Origin: an uncultured Porphyromonadaceae bacterium
GTDB lineage: Bacteria; Bacteroidota; Bacteroidia; Bacteroidales; Muribaculaceae
Assembly (NCBI GenBank): GCA_947427285.1
Contig: CANEHE010000015.1
Coordinates: 1-50,117, forward strand
Direction of reading: 5' to 3'
DNA: 50,117 bases
Shown here: piece after piece, positions 22,179 through 30,704 of the stretch
Layout of the letters: each line of letters starts with the position of its first letter
Numbering within the stretch: position 1 is the stretch's first letter
The notes under the pieces: model-generated
Database searches by the model: none
What the model saw: only the letters and a program-made list of their open reading frames with translations
Told to the model about the DNA's origin: nothing
Made by a program: the position numbers and the translations under genes

Positions 22179-25025
22179 TTATTTCAGGGCGGTCTTGAAG
22201 GTTCCCGCCGGGGTAGTGATGAGATATACGCCCGGGGCGGCGAATGTCAGACGGAGATTGTGCCCGTCGGTCACGGCGTCGAAGCGCGCGGGGAGGCCTG
22301 TGGTGTCGAATGCGCGGACGTCGTCGGCACCGGAGCCCTCTACTGTGACTGTGAGTCCGTCGACACGCAGGGTGGCTGAGCTGTCGGTCACGGTTCCGAT
22401 GCCGGCATTGCTGTCTGTTTTCGGGGATGTGGCCACTACGGTCATTCTGGAGGGGAGAGTGCGCTCTGTGCCGTCGGTGGCCACGACGGTGTATCCGTAG
22501 CGTGTGAGAGGCTGCAGGCCGGTGACGCGTATCGACAGTTCTCCGCCGGACAGGCGGTCGGTATAGAGCGGGAGGGGTTCGGAGGTGTAAGTGGCGTCCC
22601 AGCCCACGGCGATGTCGTCGATTGCGAGGGAGCTGAGACTCCCTTCGGTGCGCAGAAGCGATATTCTGACGGCACGTGCTCCGGCCGGTACGTCGGAGAT
22701 CTCTATGCGGCGTCCGCCCTCGGCTGTCTCCACGGGGAAGGTCTGGGGAAGAATCCAGTTGCCGTCGATGTACCAGCGCACTTCAACCTGATTGTCGGCT
22801 CCCTCGGCGGGTGAGCGTTGCCAGAATGCGAGGCTTACGATGTCGGAGGAGTATTCCGGACTCTGTACATAAGCTCCGTCGGCACCGAGGCGCAGGGAGG
22901 GTACGGCTTCGCCGCAGAAGAGGGGGTCGTCGTATGTGAGGGATGTGGATGCGGTCCATCCGGAGCGGAGGGAGAGAGTTCCTTCGTCGAAGGCTACGGA
23001 ATCGTAGCGGCATTTCTCTGCTGTCAGGCGTCCGACGTTGATCAGATAGTCGGTGGCATGGTCGAGTGGGAGCCATGAGGCGGTGAAGGCGGAGTCGCAT
23101 ATCTCTTTTGCCGCAAGAGCCTCGGGCATCAGCGACGAGAACGGCGCGGCGGCTGTGCGGAGCTTCACTTCGTTGGAGGCGAGGCTGAGGCCTTTCTTTT
23201 TTTGCTTGACGAAGACTGTGTAGGCATAATCTGTCTCGGGCAGAAGACCTGTCACCTGCCAGGATGTGGCTGTGCCGGTGTTGATGTATGCGGCTGAGGG
23301 GGCTTTGAAGCGTCCGGCACTCTTGGCGGGGTTTGCGTCGCGGTATACGTTCAGCTCATAGTATTCGGCGTCGGCCACGGGTTTCCATGATGCGGTGAAA
23401 CCGCTGTGGGAAAGTGATTCGGCGGCTACGGGAAGGGCCTGTGTGGTGTCGCTGTATTCCAGTCCTCCGGCCACCTTGAAGGTTATGATGCCGTTTTTCT
23501 CGGCGATTTCGGTGAGGGGGAGATTGAGGCGTGTGCCGTCCCAGGTCTTCATGGACGGATATGTGTCGTCGGTGAATTCGGTTATGCCGTATCGGCCCGG
23601 GAAGGGATCGCCGTCGCGTGTGTAGTCGTTTCTGACATTGTCGGCTTCCTCGATGTCGACATACTGGTGGGAGGGGGTGTTGTTGACTTCGTTGCGGTCC
23701 CATACCCGCTGGTTGAAGTCGACGTGCCAGATGAGCATGCCGTGTCCGGGGAGGTAGGTGTCCCATCCGGTCTGCTGGCGGTTCTCGAGGAGGAAGAATT
23801 CGTTGTCGAGGTGTGTGGGTATTATATATGCTTTGTTGGAGGCAACAGGGGGCAGGGATATGTTTGCGGGTCCGGCGATAGGGGTCGGTTCCATCCATCC
23901 CATTGCATAGCGTTCGAAAGCGGAATATAAAGGAGGTGTGCGGCCGTCGTTGTTGTATGGGCCGTAGTCGAGTACGTTCCACGCTCCGGGAGTGAAGGCA
24001 TTGGTATAGGTGGTGGCATACAGGTCCGGCAGGCCCATCACGTGGGAGAACTCATGGCAGAAGGTGCCGATGCCGTCGGGTTTGTTTCCGGTCCATTCGT
24101 TGGTGCAGGCATAGTGTCCGAGCTGCACGCCGTCGAAGATGTATGGAGTTGATGACGCCGACCGTATGTCCCATGAGTGGGGCCAGACGGTGTTGGCCGA
24201 ACCGCCGGAAGCCTCTCCGCGTCCGGCGTAGAAGATGAACACGTTGTCGATCTGGCCGTCTCCGTCGCGGTCATATTCGGTGAAATCGACAGTGTCGTCG
24301 AGCATCTGGCATGCGTGGATGGCCATCATCTCGGGATGGAGGTCGTCGCCCCGGTAGTTGTTGCCGCCGTAGTATGCCATCGGCTGTGGGAGTTTCACTG
24401 GTCCGTAGACGTCGAATGTCGGGCGGAAGAGGGAGTCTGAACTCTCTATGAAATAGTCGCGTGCCGAGCCTGTGCCGTTGGAGAGGGAGAAATCTTTCTG
24501 GTTCAGAAGGCGAGAGAAATAGTCGTGCGGGTCATTGAGGGTGAAATCGGCGTCGGAGTAGCTTACGAGTATCACCAGCCCTTTCTGATCCCCTTTTCCG
24601 GGGAAGGTGGTTGACGACAGGCCGGGACCTTTGCGCGGCACACGTTTTCCGGGTGCTGCCGATGCGCGTCGGGCCAGTCGGCTTACGGCCTCTTCCGTGT
24701 CGACGGAGGCAAGGAAGTCTCGTGTGGCCTGATCGCGGAGGGCGGGGGCCACGGCGCGGAAGGGTGATGCCTGGACCGAACCGTCGGCCGCCACGGAGGC
24801 GAAATAGAGGAAGCCCTCTTTTTCTGTAAGGGGGAAGCCGTCTTCGGAGAGGATGAAATGGGAGTGTTCGTCACCCCGGAGCATTACGCTGAGGGTGGAG
24901 CCGTCGGCCTGATGGCGTTGGATGAGTCCCGGTTTTGCGGGCACCGCCATTGCGGCGGAGGCTGCCGATACCATCAATGTCGCCGTCGCGGCACATCGCA
25001 TGGCATTTCTGATAGAGATTTTCAT
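22179..25025 (-). CDS. M6 family metalloprotease with Fn3-like domains and type IX tail
   Basis: The ATG at 25025 gives MKISIRNAMRC and a standard signal peptide; the longer in-frame start (25070) overlaps the promoter. Of 948 residues, the peptidase domain holds the zinc site CHEFSHVMGLPD (about 319-330, HExxHxxGxxD), the calcium-like DRDGDGQIDN (about 245) and ENRQQTGWD. The M6 fold is that of immune inhibitor A-type secreted proteases. Fn3-like domains follow (about 540-640 and 680 onward), then a jelly-roll-like region with SLRSGWTASTSLTYD and SLAIDDIAVGWD, and a type A tail that ends LRLTFAAPGVYLI.. TFKTALK. It is secreted by the type IX system on this reading. The SDR gene follows after 6 bases. 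Confidence 0.87.
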   Translation of the reverse strand: MKISIRNAMRCAATATLMVSAASAAMAVPAKPGLIQRHQADGSTLSVMLRGDEHSHFILSEDGFPLTEKEGFLYFASVAADGSVQASPFRAVAPALRDQATRDFLASVDTEEAVSRLARRASAAPGKRVPRKGPGLSSTTFPGKGDQKGLVILVSYSDADFTLNDPHDYFSRLLNQKDFSLSNGTGSARDYFIESSDSLFRPTFDVYGPVKLPQPMAYYGGNNYRGDDLHPEMMAIHACQMLDDTVDFTEYDRDGDGQIDNVFIFYAGRGEASGGSANTVWPHSWDIRSASSTPYIFDGVQLGHYACTNEWTGNKPDGIGTFCHEFSHVMGLPDLYATTYTNAFTPGAWNVLDYGPYNNDGRTPPLYSAFERYAMGWMEPTPIAGPANISLPPVASNKAYIIPTHLDNEFFLLENRQQTGWDTYLPGHGMLIWHVDFNQRVWDRNEVNNTPSHQYVDIEEADNVRNDYTRDGDPFPGRYGITEFTDDTYPSMKTWDGTRLNLPLTEIAEKNGIITFKVAGGLEYSDTTQALPVAAESLSHSGFTASWKPVADAEYYELNVYRDANPAKSAGRFKAPSAAYINTGTATSWQVTGLLPETDYAYTVFVKQKKKGLSLASNEVKLRTAAAPFSSLMPEALAAKEICDSAFTASWLPLDHATDYLINVGRLTAEKCRYDSVAFDEGTLSLRSGWTASTSLTYDDPLFCGEAVPSLRLGADGAYVQSPEYSSDIVSLAFWQRSPAEGADNQVEVRWYIDGNWILPQTFPVETAEGGRRIEISDVPAGARAVRISLLRTEGSLSSLAIDDIAVGWDATYTSEPLPLYTDRLSGGELSIRVTGLQPLTRYGYTVVATDGTERTLPSRMTVVATSPKTDSNAGIGTVTDSSATLRVDGLTVTVEGSGADDVRAFDTTGLPARFDAVTDGHNLRLTFAAPGVYLITTPAGTFKTALK

Positions 25026-25067
25026 TGTCAGATGTATGTTTGAATAATGGATTTGTTTTCTACGCCC

Positions 25068-25075
25068 CAAATTTA
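25068..25075 (-). promoter_or_regulatory. -7 element for M6 protease gene
   Basis: TAAATTTG on the minus strand, 42 bases before the ATG at 25025. Bases 25076-25160 are AT-rich and are shared with the plus-strand promoter of the toxin-antitoxin-like genes. Confidence 0.65.
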
Positions 25076-25172
25076 GCGAAAAAATCCAAAAGATTCTTTA
25101 TATCTGACAGAAAAAACGGAAAATCCGGAGAATTTTATAAACCTATAAGTTTCATTTTGTGGAAATAATGAT

Positions 25173-25180
25173 TAACTTTG
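25173..25180 (+). promoter_or_regulatory. -7 element for DUF3791/DUF3990 operon
   Basis: TAACTTTG, 24 bases before the ATG at 25205. A TTTG at 25156-25159 is only 13 bases upstream, so the -33 element is weak or degenerate. Confidence 0.6.
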
Positions 25181-25204
25181 CAATCAGATGTCGCTTTGAA
25201 AGTC

Positions 25205-25429
25205 ATGGATAGAAAAGAAATATTCAACAGAATAGAATATGTTGTTGCGTGTGTGGGGGCTTTTGCTCAGCGATACCGGCTCTCCAATCCACAGGCATAC
25301 GCATATCTGCGCCGTTTTACAGGAATCGATTTCCTACTCGACTGTTATGCCGCCGAACATACTCTATCCATTGACGATGCGGTTTCTGATCTCCAGATTC
25401 TTTGCAGCCGGAAAGGAGGGAGGATATGA
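25205..25429 (+). CDS. DUF3791 family protein (antitoxin-like)
   Basis: The 74-residue protein (start at the ATG at 25205, MDRKEIFNRIEYVV) shows the short helical DUF3791 pattern: an N-terminal VACVGAFAQRY helix, LSNPQAYAYLRRF, GIDFLLDCYAAEHTL and DAVSDLQILC. DUF3791 genes routinely sit beside DUF3990 genes and are suspected to be antitoxins. The stop overlaps the DUF3990 start as ATGA. A GGAGGGAGG stretch just before that start acts as an unusually clear ribosome-binding site. Confidence 0.8.
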   Translation: MDRKEIFNRIEYVVACVGAFAQRYRLSNPQAYAYLRRFTGIDFLLDCYAAEHTLSIDDAVSDLQILCSRKGGRI

Positions 25430-25914
25430 CGAGACTCTACCATGGTTCCAATATGGCCATTGAAAGGATCGACCTCTCCCGAAGCAAACGGGGTAAGGAT
25501 TTCGGACAAGGTTTCTACCTCAATGCCAATCCTGATCAGGCCATGGCTATGGCAATCCGTAGAGCCCGCTTCATGGATGAGGGTCAGCCAACATTGTCTT
25601 GTTTTGAATTTGATGACATTGTTGCCGAAGAATCAGGATTGAATATAAAGGTGTTTTCTGATTATTCGGAAGAATGGGCTGAGTTTGTAGTGATGAACCG
25701 TAAGAACAACACTGACATCCCGGCCCATCCATACGATATTGTGATCGGTCCGATAGCTGATGATACTGTCGGCGTCCAGATCCGCCGTTACATCATGGGA
25801 TATTTGTCAGCAGCCGCTCTGGTCGAGGAATTGAAATTCCGGGGCGACTTTGCGGTGCAATATTTTTTTGGAACTTCCCGCGCCATAACACTTCTTAAAC
25901 GTATTGAGCTATGA
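25426..25914 (+). CDS. DUF3990 family protein, probable ADP-ribosyltransferase-fold toxin
   Basis: The 162-residue protein opens with LYHGSNMAIERIDLSRSKRGKDFGQGFYLNAN, pieces of which (LYHGSN, DFGQGFYL) match the NAD-pocket arrangement of ADP-ribosyltransferase-like folds. DUF3990 is usually paired with DUF3791. Candidate conserved residues are His and Ser of YHGSN, Gly-Phe-Tyr of GQGFYL, and the late YFFGTSRAITLL. No signal peptide, so it acts in the cytoplasm. It overlaps both neighbours by the four bases ATGA. The start at 25426 is preceded by GGAAAGGAGGGAGG. Toxicity has not been shown by anything in the sequence; it is inferred from the fold and the operon. Confidence 0.8.
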   Translation: MTRLYHGSNMAIERIDLSRSKRGKDFGQGFYLNANPDQAMAMAIRRARFMDEGQPTLSCFEFDDIVAEESGLNIKVFSDYSEEWAEFVVMNRKNNTDIPAHPYDIVIGPIADDTVGVQIRRYIMGYLSAAALVEELKFRGDFAVQYFFGTSRAITLLKRIEL

Positions 25915-26129
25915 CGCAGGATATTCAATTTCAGTTAGAATGTCTGGCTGCCGAGTTGACTGAAATGCTGATGGCAGAATATGGCTGGGATATACGTAAG
26001 GCTCTTGACGAATTGTATGCTTCCACAACCTTCGCTAAACTCAACGATCCCGAATGTGGTATTTATTATCAAGGAACCGTCTATATCTTCCAATATCTCA
26101 AATCAGAAATTGAAACGGGCAAAATATGA
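25911..26129 (+). CDS. Second DUF3791-like protein
   Basis: The 72-residue product begins by an ATGA overlap with the DUF3990 gene. It is helical, with LECLAAELTEMLMAEYGWDIRKALDELY followed by FAKLNDPECGIYYQGTVYIFQYL, and matches the DUF3791 pattern, although it differs markedly from the first copy. Having one on each side of a single DUF3990 gene is unusual. One may neutralise the toxin and the other may regulate or pair with a different partner. Confidence 0.75.
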   Translation: MTQDIQFQLECLAAELTEMLMAEYGWDIRKALDELYASTTFAKLNDPECGIYYQGTVYIFQYLKSEIETGKI

Positions 26130-26172
26130 CCGGCGATAATCCAGTGTCTTAAAATGCTTTGGATTTAATGGT

Positions 26173-26604
26173 TTATTTGCGGGATTTCAGTTCGTCGCGT
26201 ATCTCGGTGAGGAGCTTTACTTCGGGGGAGGGTTCCTGTTCGGGAGCCGTTTCCTCGACTTTCTCCTCTTTTTTCATGAACTTCACGGTGACTCTCAAGG
26301 CGATGAAGATGCACAGGGCGATTATGACGAAGTCCACGATGTTCTGTATGAAGAGTCCGTAGTTGACGGACACCTCTTCCACTGCGGCGACTCCGTCGGA
26401 TGCCGGAGTGGCCGGTGTGATCACATATTTCAGATTCTTGTAGCCGTCGCCTCCGGTCACGATGGACAATACCGGCATGAGGATGTCGTTGACCAATGAT
26501 GTGACAATTTTGCCGAAAGCACCGCCGACGATGACGCCGATTGCCATGTCGATCACGTTTCCCTTGAGGGCGAACTCTTTGAAGTCGTGTAAAAATTTAC
26601 CCAT
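26173..26604 (-). CDS. mscL: Large-conductance mechanosensitive channel
   Basis: MscL opens under membrane tension to release solutes during hypo-osmotic shock. The start at 26604 gives MGKFLHDFKEFALKGNVIDMAIGVIVGGAFGKIVTSLV, the conserved N-terminal helix and first membrane segment (pieces). A second segment is IVDFVIIALCIFIALRV near residue 88. The cytoplasmic end KLLTEIRDELKSRK closes it. 143 residues is normal. In-frame codons upstream (to 26724) overlap the promoter and are not part of the gene. Confidence 0.93.
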   Translation of the reverse strand: MGKFLHDFKEFALKGNVIDMAIGVIVGGAFGKIVTSLVNDILMPVLSIVTGGDGYKNLKYVITPATPASDGVAAVEEVSVNYGLFIQNIVDFVIIALCIFIALRVTVKFMKKEEKVEETAPEQEPSPEVKLLTEIRDELKSRK

Positions 26605-26721
26605 GGAATGATATTTTTTGAGGTGTGGTTTGTTTAATAAAATAGTGGATCTTACCCTGTCCGCAGGGATATTTCCTCTGAGGTCAGAACACCGTAACGG
26701 AAAAAGGGGTTCATTACGATG

Positions 26722-26750
26722 CAAATTTAAGAAAAAAATAGTTAACTTTG
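26722..26750. promoter_or_regulatory. Back-to-back promoters of mscL and gapA
   Basis: On the minus strand TAAATTTG (26729-26722) lies 118 bases before the mscL ATG. On the plus strand TAACTTTG (26743-26750) lies 64 bases before the gapA ATG. The two elements are only 13 bases apart, so RNA polymerase could hardly occupy both at once. Confidence 0.7.
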
Positions 26751-26801
26751 CGCCATATCCGGAAAATATACAGATAAAGAATAATCAATAATTCAAAATA
26801 A

Positions 26802-27821
<1,020 letters not shown>

Positions 27822-27887
27822 AAAAGCCTCTTTCCCGTCTCTTAGACAACCTCTGACGCTTTATGACACAGGGACATGGATTTATAC

Positions 27888-27920
27888 CGTCCCGGCTGCA
27901 ACACTCTTGCAGCCGGGACG
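27888..27920 (+). terminator. Hairpin after gapA
   Basis: CGTCCCGGCTGCAA (27888-27901) and TTGCAGCCGGGACG (27907-27920) form a perfect 14-base stem with a five-base loop. There is no long T-run directly after it. It probably ends gapA and isolates recA. Confidence 0.8.
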
Positions 27921-27985
27921 CTTCCGTTAAGAATATTTAATAGCGGATTTTTCCGCTTTTTCTTGTAGACACAGCCATTTAGGCT

Positions 27986-27993
27986 TACCTTTG
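27986..27993 (+). promoter_or_regulatory. -7 element of recA promoter
   Basis: TACCTTTG at 27986-27993, about 75 bases before the ATG at 28069. No LexA-type inverted repeat was recognised in 27921-28068. Confidence 0.65.
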
Positions 27994-28068
27994 CAGAGGC
28001 GTTTCCGGAGGGAATGATTCTTTCACGGCGACGTCACCGTACTGAAAAATCATAAATACAGACATAAA

Positions 28069-29265
28069 ATGGCAAAGAAGAAAACAGCGAAACTCCCGGT
28101 GGGCCGGATGGTCGACGCCGACGAGAAAAGAAAGGCCCTTGAGGCGGCTCTCGGACGAATTGACAAGGATTTCGGCAAAGGGTCGATAATGTGCATGGGC
28201 GACGAGGCGGTCCAGGATGTGGAGACCATCTCCACCGGATCGGTGACACTCGACTATGCGTTGGGCGTCGGCGGACTTCCCAGAGGCCGCGTCACCGAGA
28301 TCTACGGTCCGGAGGCTTCCGGAAAGACGACTCTCGCCATCCACGTGATTGCCGAGGCTCAGAAAGAGGGAGGTGTCTGCGCCATAATCGACGCCGAACA
28401 TGCCTTCGACCGCTTTTATGCCGAGAAACTCGGGGTGGATGTCAACAATCTCTGGATATCGCAGCCTGACAACGGTGAGCAGGCTCTCGACATAGCGGAA
28501 CAGCTCATCAATTCGGGTGCGATCGATGTGCTTGTCATCGACTCTGTGGCGGCCCTCACGCCTAAGGCTGAGATAGAGGGAGAGATGGGCGACAAGAATG
28601 TGGGTCTGCATGCGCGCCTTATGTCGCAGGCCATGAGAAAACTCACCGGTTCCATCTCGCGCACGCGCACATGCTGCATTTTCATCAACCAGATGCGTGA
28701 GAAGATCGGTGTGATGTTCGGCAATCCGGAGACCACCACTGGCGGCAACGCGCTTAAGTTCTATTCTTCTGTAAGACTCGATGTCCGTCCGTCGGCTTTC
28801 ATAAAGGACGGCGACACGGCTATCGGACGCACGGTGAAGGTGAAGGTGGTGAAAAACAAGGTGGCACCTCCGTTCATGCGCGCCCAGTTCGATATAATCT
28901 TCGGAGAGGGTATCTCCAAGGCTGGCGAGGTGCTCGATCTTGCCGTCGATCTGGGGATAGTGAAGAAGTCGGGGGCATGGTTTTCCTACGAGGGGTCGAA
29001 ACTCGGTCAGGGACGTGATGCGGTGGTGCGCATGCTCGGCGACAATCCCGAACTGTTTGACGAACTTTCCGCTAAGGTGCGCGAAGGGCTTGAGTCGCAG
29101 AGGGAGGAAAGCCGCCGGTCGAACGCAAGACCGTTTGTGCCGATAAGCGGAAAGGTTTCCGACGGTGAGGAGGGGTCTTCCGCCGACGATGACGGGTCCG
29201 ATGCCGTTCTTCCCGAAGATGAGGATATCGACCCGTTTAGCGATGATTTCGACATCGAGAACTGA
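28069..29265 (+). CDS. recA: Recombinase RecA
   Basis: RecA coats single-stranded DNA and drives strand exchange and SOS induction. Walker A is GPEASGKTT near residue 80 (ATP binding), with [13 protein letters not shown] (about 157) and [28 protein letters not shown] (in pieces, about 200-225) as further hallmarks. At 398 residues it is longer than the 345-355 norm. The extra C-terminal 45 residues are very acidic ([31 protein letters not shown]) and follow an ordinary core. Acidic tails that moderate DNA binding are common in RecA but this one is extended. A hairpin with GTAnnnA repeats follows the stop by two bases. Confidence 0.97.
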   Translation: MAKKKTAKLPVGRMVDADEKRKALEAALGRIDKDFGKGSIMCMGDEAVQDVETISTGSVTLDYALGVGGLPRGRVTEIYGPEASGKTTLAIHVIAEAQKEGGVCAIIDAEHAFDRFYAEKLGVDVNNLWISQPDNGEQALDIAEQLINSGAIDVLVIDSVAALTPKAEIEGEMGDKNVGLHARLMSQAMRKLTGSISRTRTCCIFINQMREKIGVMFGNPETTTGGNALKFYSSVRLDVRPSAFIKDGDTAIGRTVKVKVVKNKVAPPFMRAQFDIIFGEGISKAGEVLDLAVDLGIVKKSGAWFSYEGSKLGQGRDAVVRMLGDNPELFDELSAKVREGLESQREESRRSNARPFVPISGKVSDGEEGSSADDDGSDAVLPEDEDIDPFSDDFDIEN

Positions 29266-29267
29266 GT

Positions 29268-29360
29268 CTTAAAGCACAAAGTGCTTTAAGAAGTAGGGAG
29301 TACGAAGTAGAGAGTAGGGAGTGTGATACCTGAGGCATAAACCGGGTAATCCACTCCCTA
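29268..29360. repeat. recA-end hairpin plus heptads and a second inverted repeat
   Basis: CTTAAAGCAC/GTGCTTTAAG (29268-29277, 29281-29290, loop AAA) is followed by heptads GTAGGGA, GTACGAA, GTAGAGA, GTAGGGA (29293-29320). A second inverted repeat TAGGGAGTG (29315-29323) pairs with CACTCCCTA (29352-29360) across 28 bases. On the minus strand two AAAATAG heptads cover the TAG stop of the convergent gene. Confidence 0.8.
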
Positions 29361-29364
29361 TTTT

Positions 29365-29871
29365 CTATTTTCTGTCAAGAGTCTTGAAGAGTTGTCGTGT
29401 CCAGTCCGTGTGCAAGGGGTCGGACATAGCCACTATCTGAAGTTCACGGCCTTTATGAACAATTACGGCTGCCGTAACCTGTTTTCCCTCCATGTCGCCT
29501 GTGACGATGGCACCTTTCATTCCGTTGACAGTAGTCTGTCTGACGGAAGACAGCGGAAGGTGCATCGTTTTGGCGAGACCTTGCACTACAGCAGTGGCGC
29601 GTTTCTGGTCGGATGCTTTTGCATCGGTGCGCATCATCGACACTCCGAAAGAGCCGTCGGAATATTTGGCCATGAAAGTATTCCTGCCTGTTTCGGTGAG
29701 GCACCCCTCGGGGAGATCGAAGCGGAATCCGTCAAATTCGGCAAGGGTGAAGTGTGTGCGATCCTGAGTGGAAAGATTGTTCTCCACCGGTATGGTGGCC
29801 GGAGATTCTGGCTGACTGGCGAAGGTTGTGAATGCCAGAGTGGCGGCAATGATGGTGAGTGTCCTTTTCAT
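29365..29871 (-). CDS. Small secreted protein, function unknown
   Basis: 168 residues with a signal peptide (MKRTLTIIAATLAFTTFAS). The mature protein has strands with FDLPEGCLTETGRN, DGSFGVSMMR, MKGAIVTGDMEGKQVTAAVIVHKGRELQIVAMSD. It resembles small secreted or periplasmic hypothetical proteins, with no catalytic motif. It lies 22 bases after the TatD gene on the same strand and probably shares its transcript. The TAG stop is contained in AAAATAG repeat units. Confidence 0.6.
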   Translation of the reverse strand: MKRTLTIIAATLAFTTFASQPESPATIPVENNLSTQDRTHFTLAEFDGFRFDLPEGCLTETGRNTFMAKYSDGSFGVSMMRTDAKASDQKRATAVVQGLAKTMHLPLSSVRQTTVNGMKGAIVTGDMEGKQVTAAVIVHKGRELQIVAMSDPLHTDWTRQLFKTLDRK

Positions 29872-29893
29872 AATATTCTTGATGGGTTGTGTG

Positions 29894-30556
29894 TCATGTC
29901 AGATTCCGGACTGTGTAGGATGTGCTTTCCACACCCCGGAACAGGCGGAGAGTATTAGCACTTATCGTGCTTGTGACGTCTTCGCCGAGGATATTGGATA
30001 TTCGGGCGATGATCTCCTCTATAGGTAGAGCCGATTCATCGGTTTCGGCCAGCAGACGGTCGCGTGGTACAGCCCGGAGAGAATCAGGATTCCATTTCTC
30101 GCCGAAAGAGAAATAGAAATCGGGAGAGGCTTTGAGCATCATCTCCACCACGGAGGGTTTCGCGCGGAAGCCGTGTAGGATCCAGGGCTGTCGCGGGCGG
30201 AAATCACGACGCAGACCGGCCACGGTGTCGTGGGCTTTTACGTCGTGTATCACCAAAGGTTTTTCAAGTTGTTCGGAGATCTCTATCTGCCGGCGGAACG
30301 TCAGGGCCTGCTGATAGAGCGGCGCGCCCCGCAGGGCATCGACTCCGGCCTCTCCGATGGCCACCACCTCCGGAGCCCGGGCGACGGTAAGGAGCAGATC
30401 AAGGTTCTCCGGGGTAGCCTCCTCGGGATTCCAGGGATGGATGCCGAGAGAATATGATTGACCGGCGACGGGGGAGAAGCAGGCAGGTGAGACGCATATC
30501 ACAGCCTGTGGCTGTGGGGGCATCCGATGGGTGTGGCAGTCGAGAATCATCATCAT
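29894..30556 (-). CDS. TatD family hydrolase
   Basis: TatD proteins are metal-dependent 3'-5' DNases of the amidohydrolase superfamily. The start has LDCHTHRM (about 5-12) for the first metal pair. IGEAGVDAL (about 92) contains the Glu ligand, then VIHDVKAHDT, LHGF (about 147) and AETDESALP (about 190). At 220 residues it is shorter than the 255-265 norm, as are many Bacteroidales copies. The second Met (MMM) is equally possible as the start. A small secreted-protein gene follows. Confidence 0.85.
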   Translation of the reverse strand: MMMILDCHTHRMPPQPQAVICVSPACFSPVAGQSYSLGIHPWNPEEATPENLDLLLTVARAPEVVAIGEAGVDALRGAPLYQQALTFRRQIEISEQLEKPLVIHDVKAHDTVAGLRRDFRPRQPWILHGFRAKPSVVEMMLKASPDFYFSFGEKWNPDSLRAVPRDRLLAETDESALPIEEIIARISNILGEDVTSTISANTLRLFRGVESTSYTVRNLT

Positions 30557-30635
30557 ATATCATAACGTGTGCGACACCCCGGAAAGTTCATTTCCATATA
30601 ATATCGCACATTCATCGATGTTGTGTATATGTGGA

Positions 30636-30666
30636 GCGGGGCACCGGTATCAGTCCGGTGCCCCGC
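30636..30666 (-). terminator. GC-rich hairpin after the giant surface protein gene
   Basis: GCGGGGCACCGG/CCGGTGCCCCGC (30636-30647, 30655-30666, loop 7) is a perfect 12-base stem 39 bases downstream of the stop of the 2005-residue protein gene. On the minus strand no long T-run follows. A second small hairpin (GTGTG/CACAC) lies near 30685. Confidence 0.75.
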
Positions 30667-30704
30667 TGTCGTAAGGGTCAGTGTGTGGTGTCACACCCGA
30701 GGGG

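Noticed and set aside
22179-25070. M6 protease start at 25070
   Set aside because: The extra 15 residues run through the TAAATTTG promoter region, and the ATG at 25025 begins a clean signal peptide.
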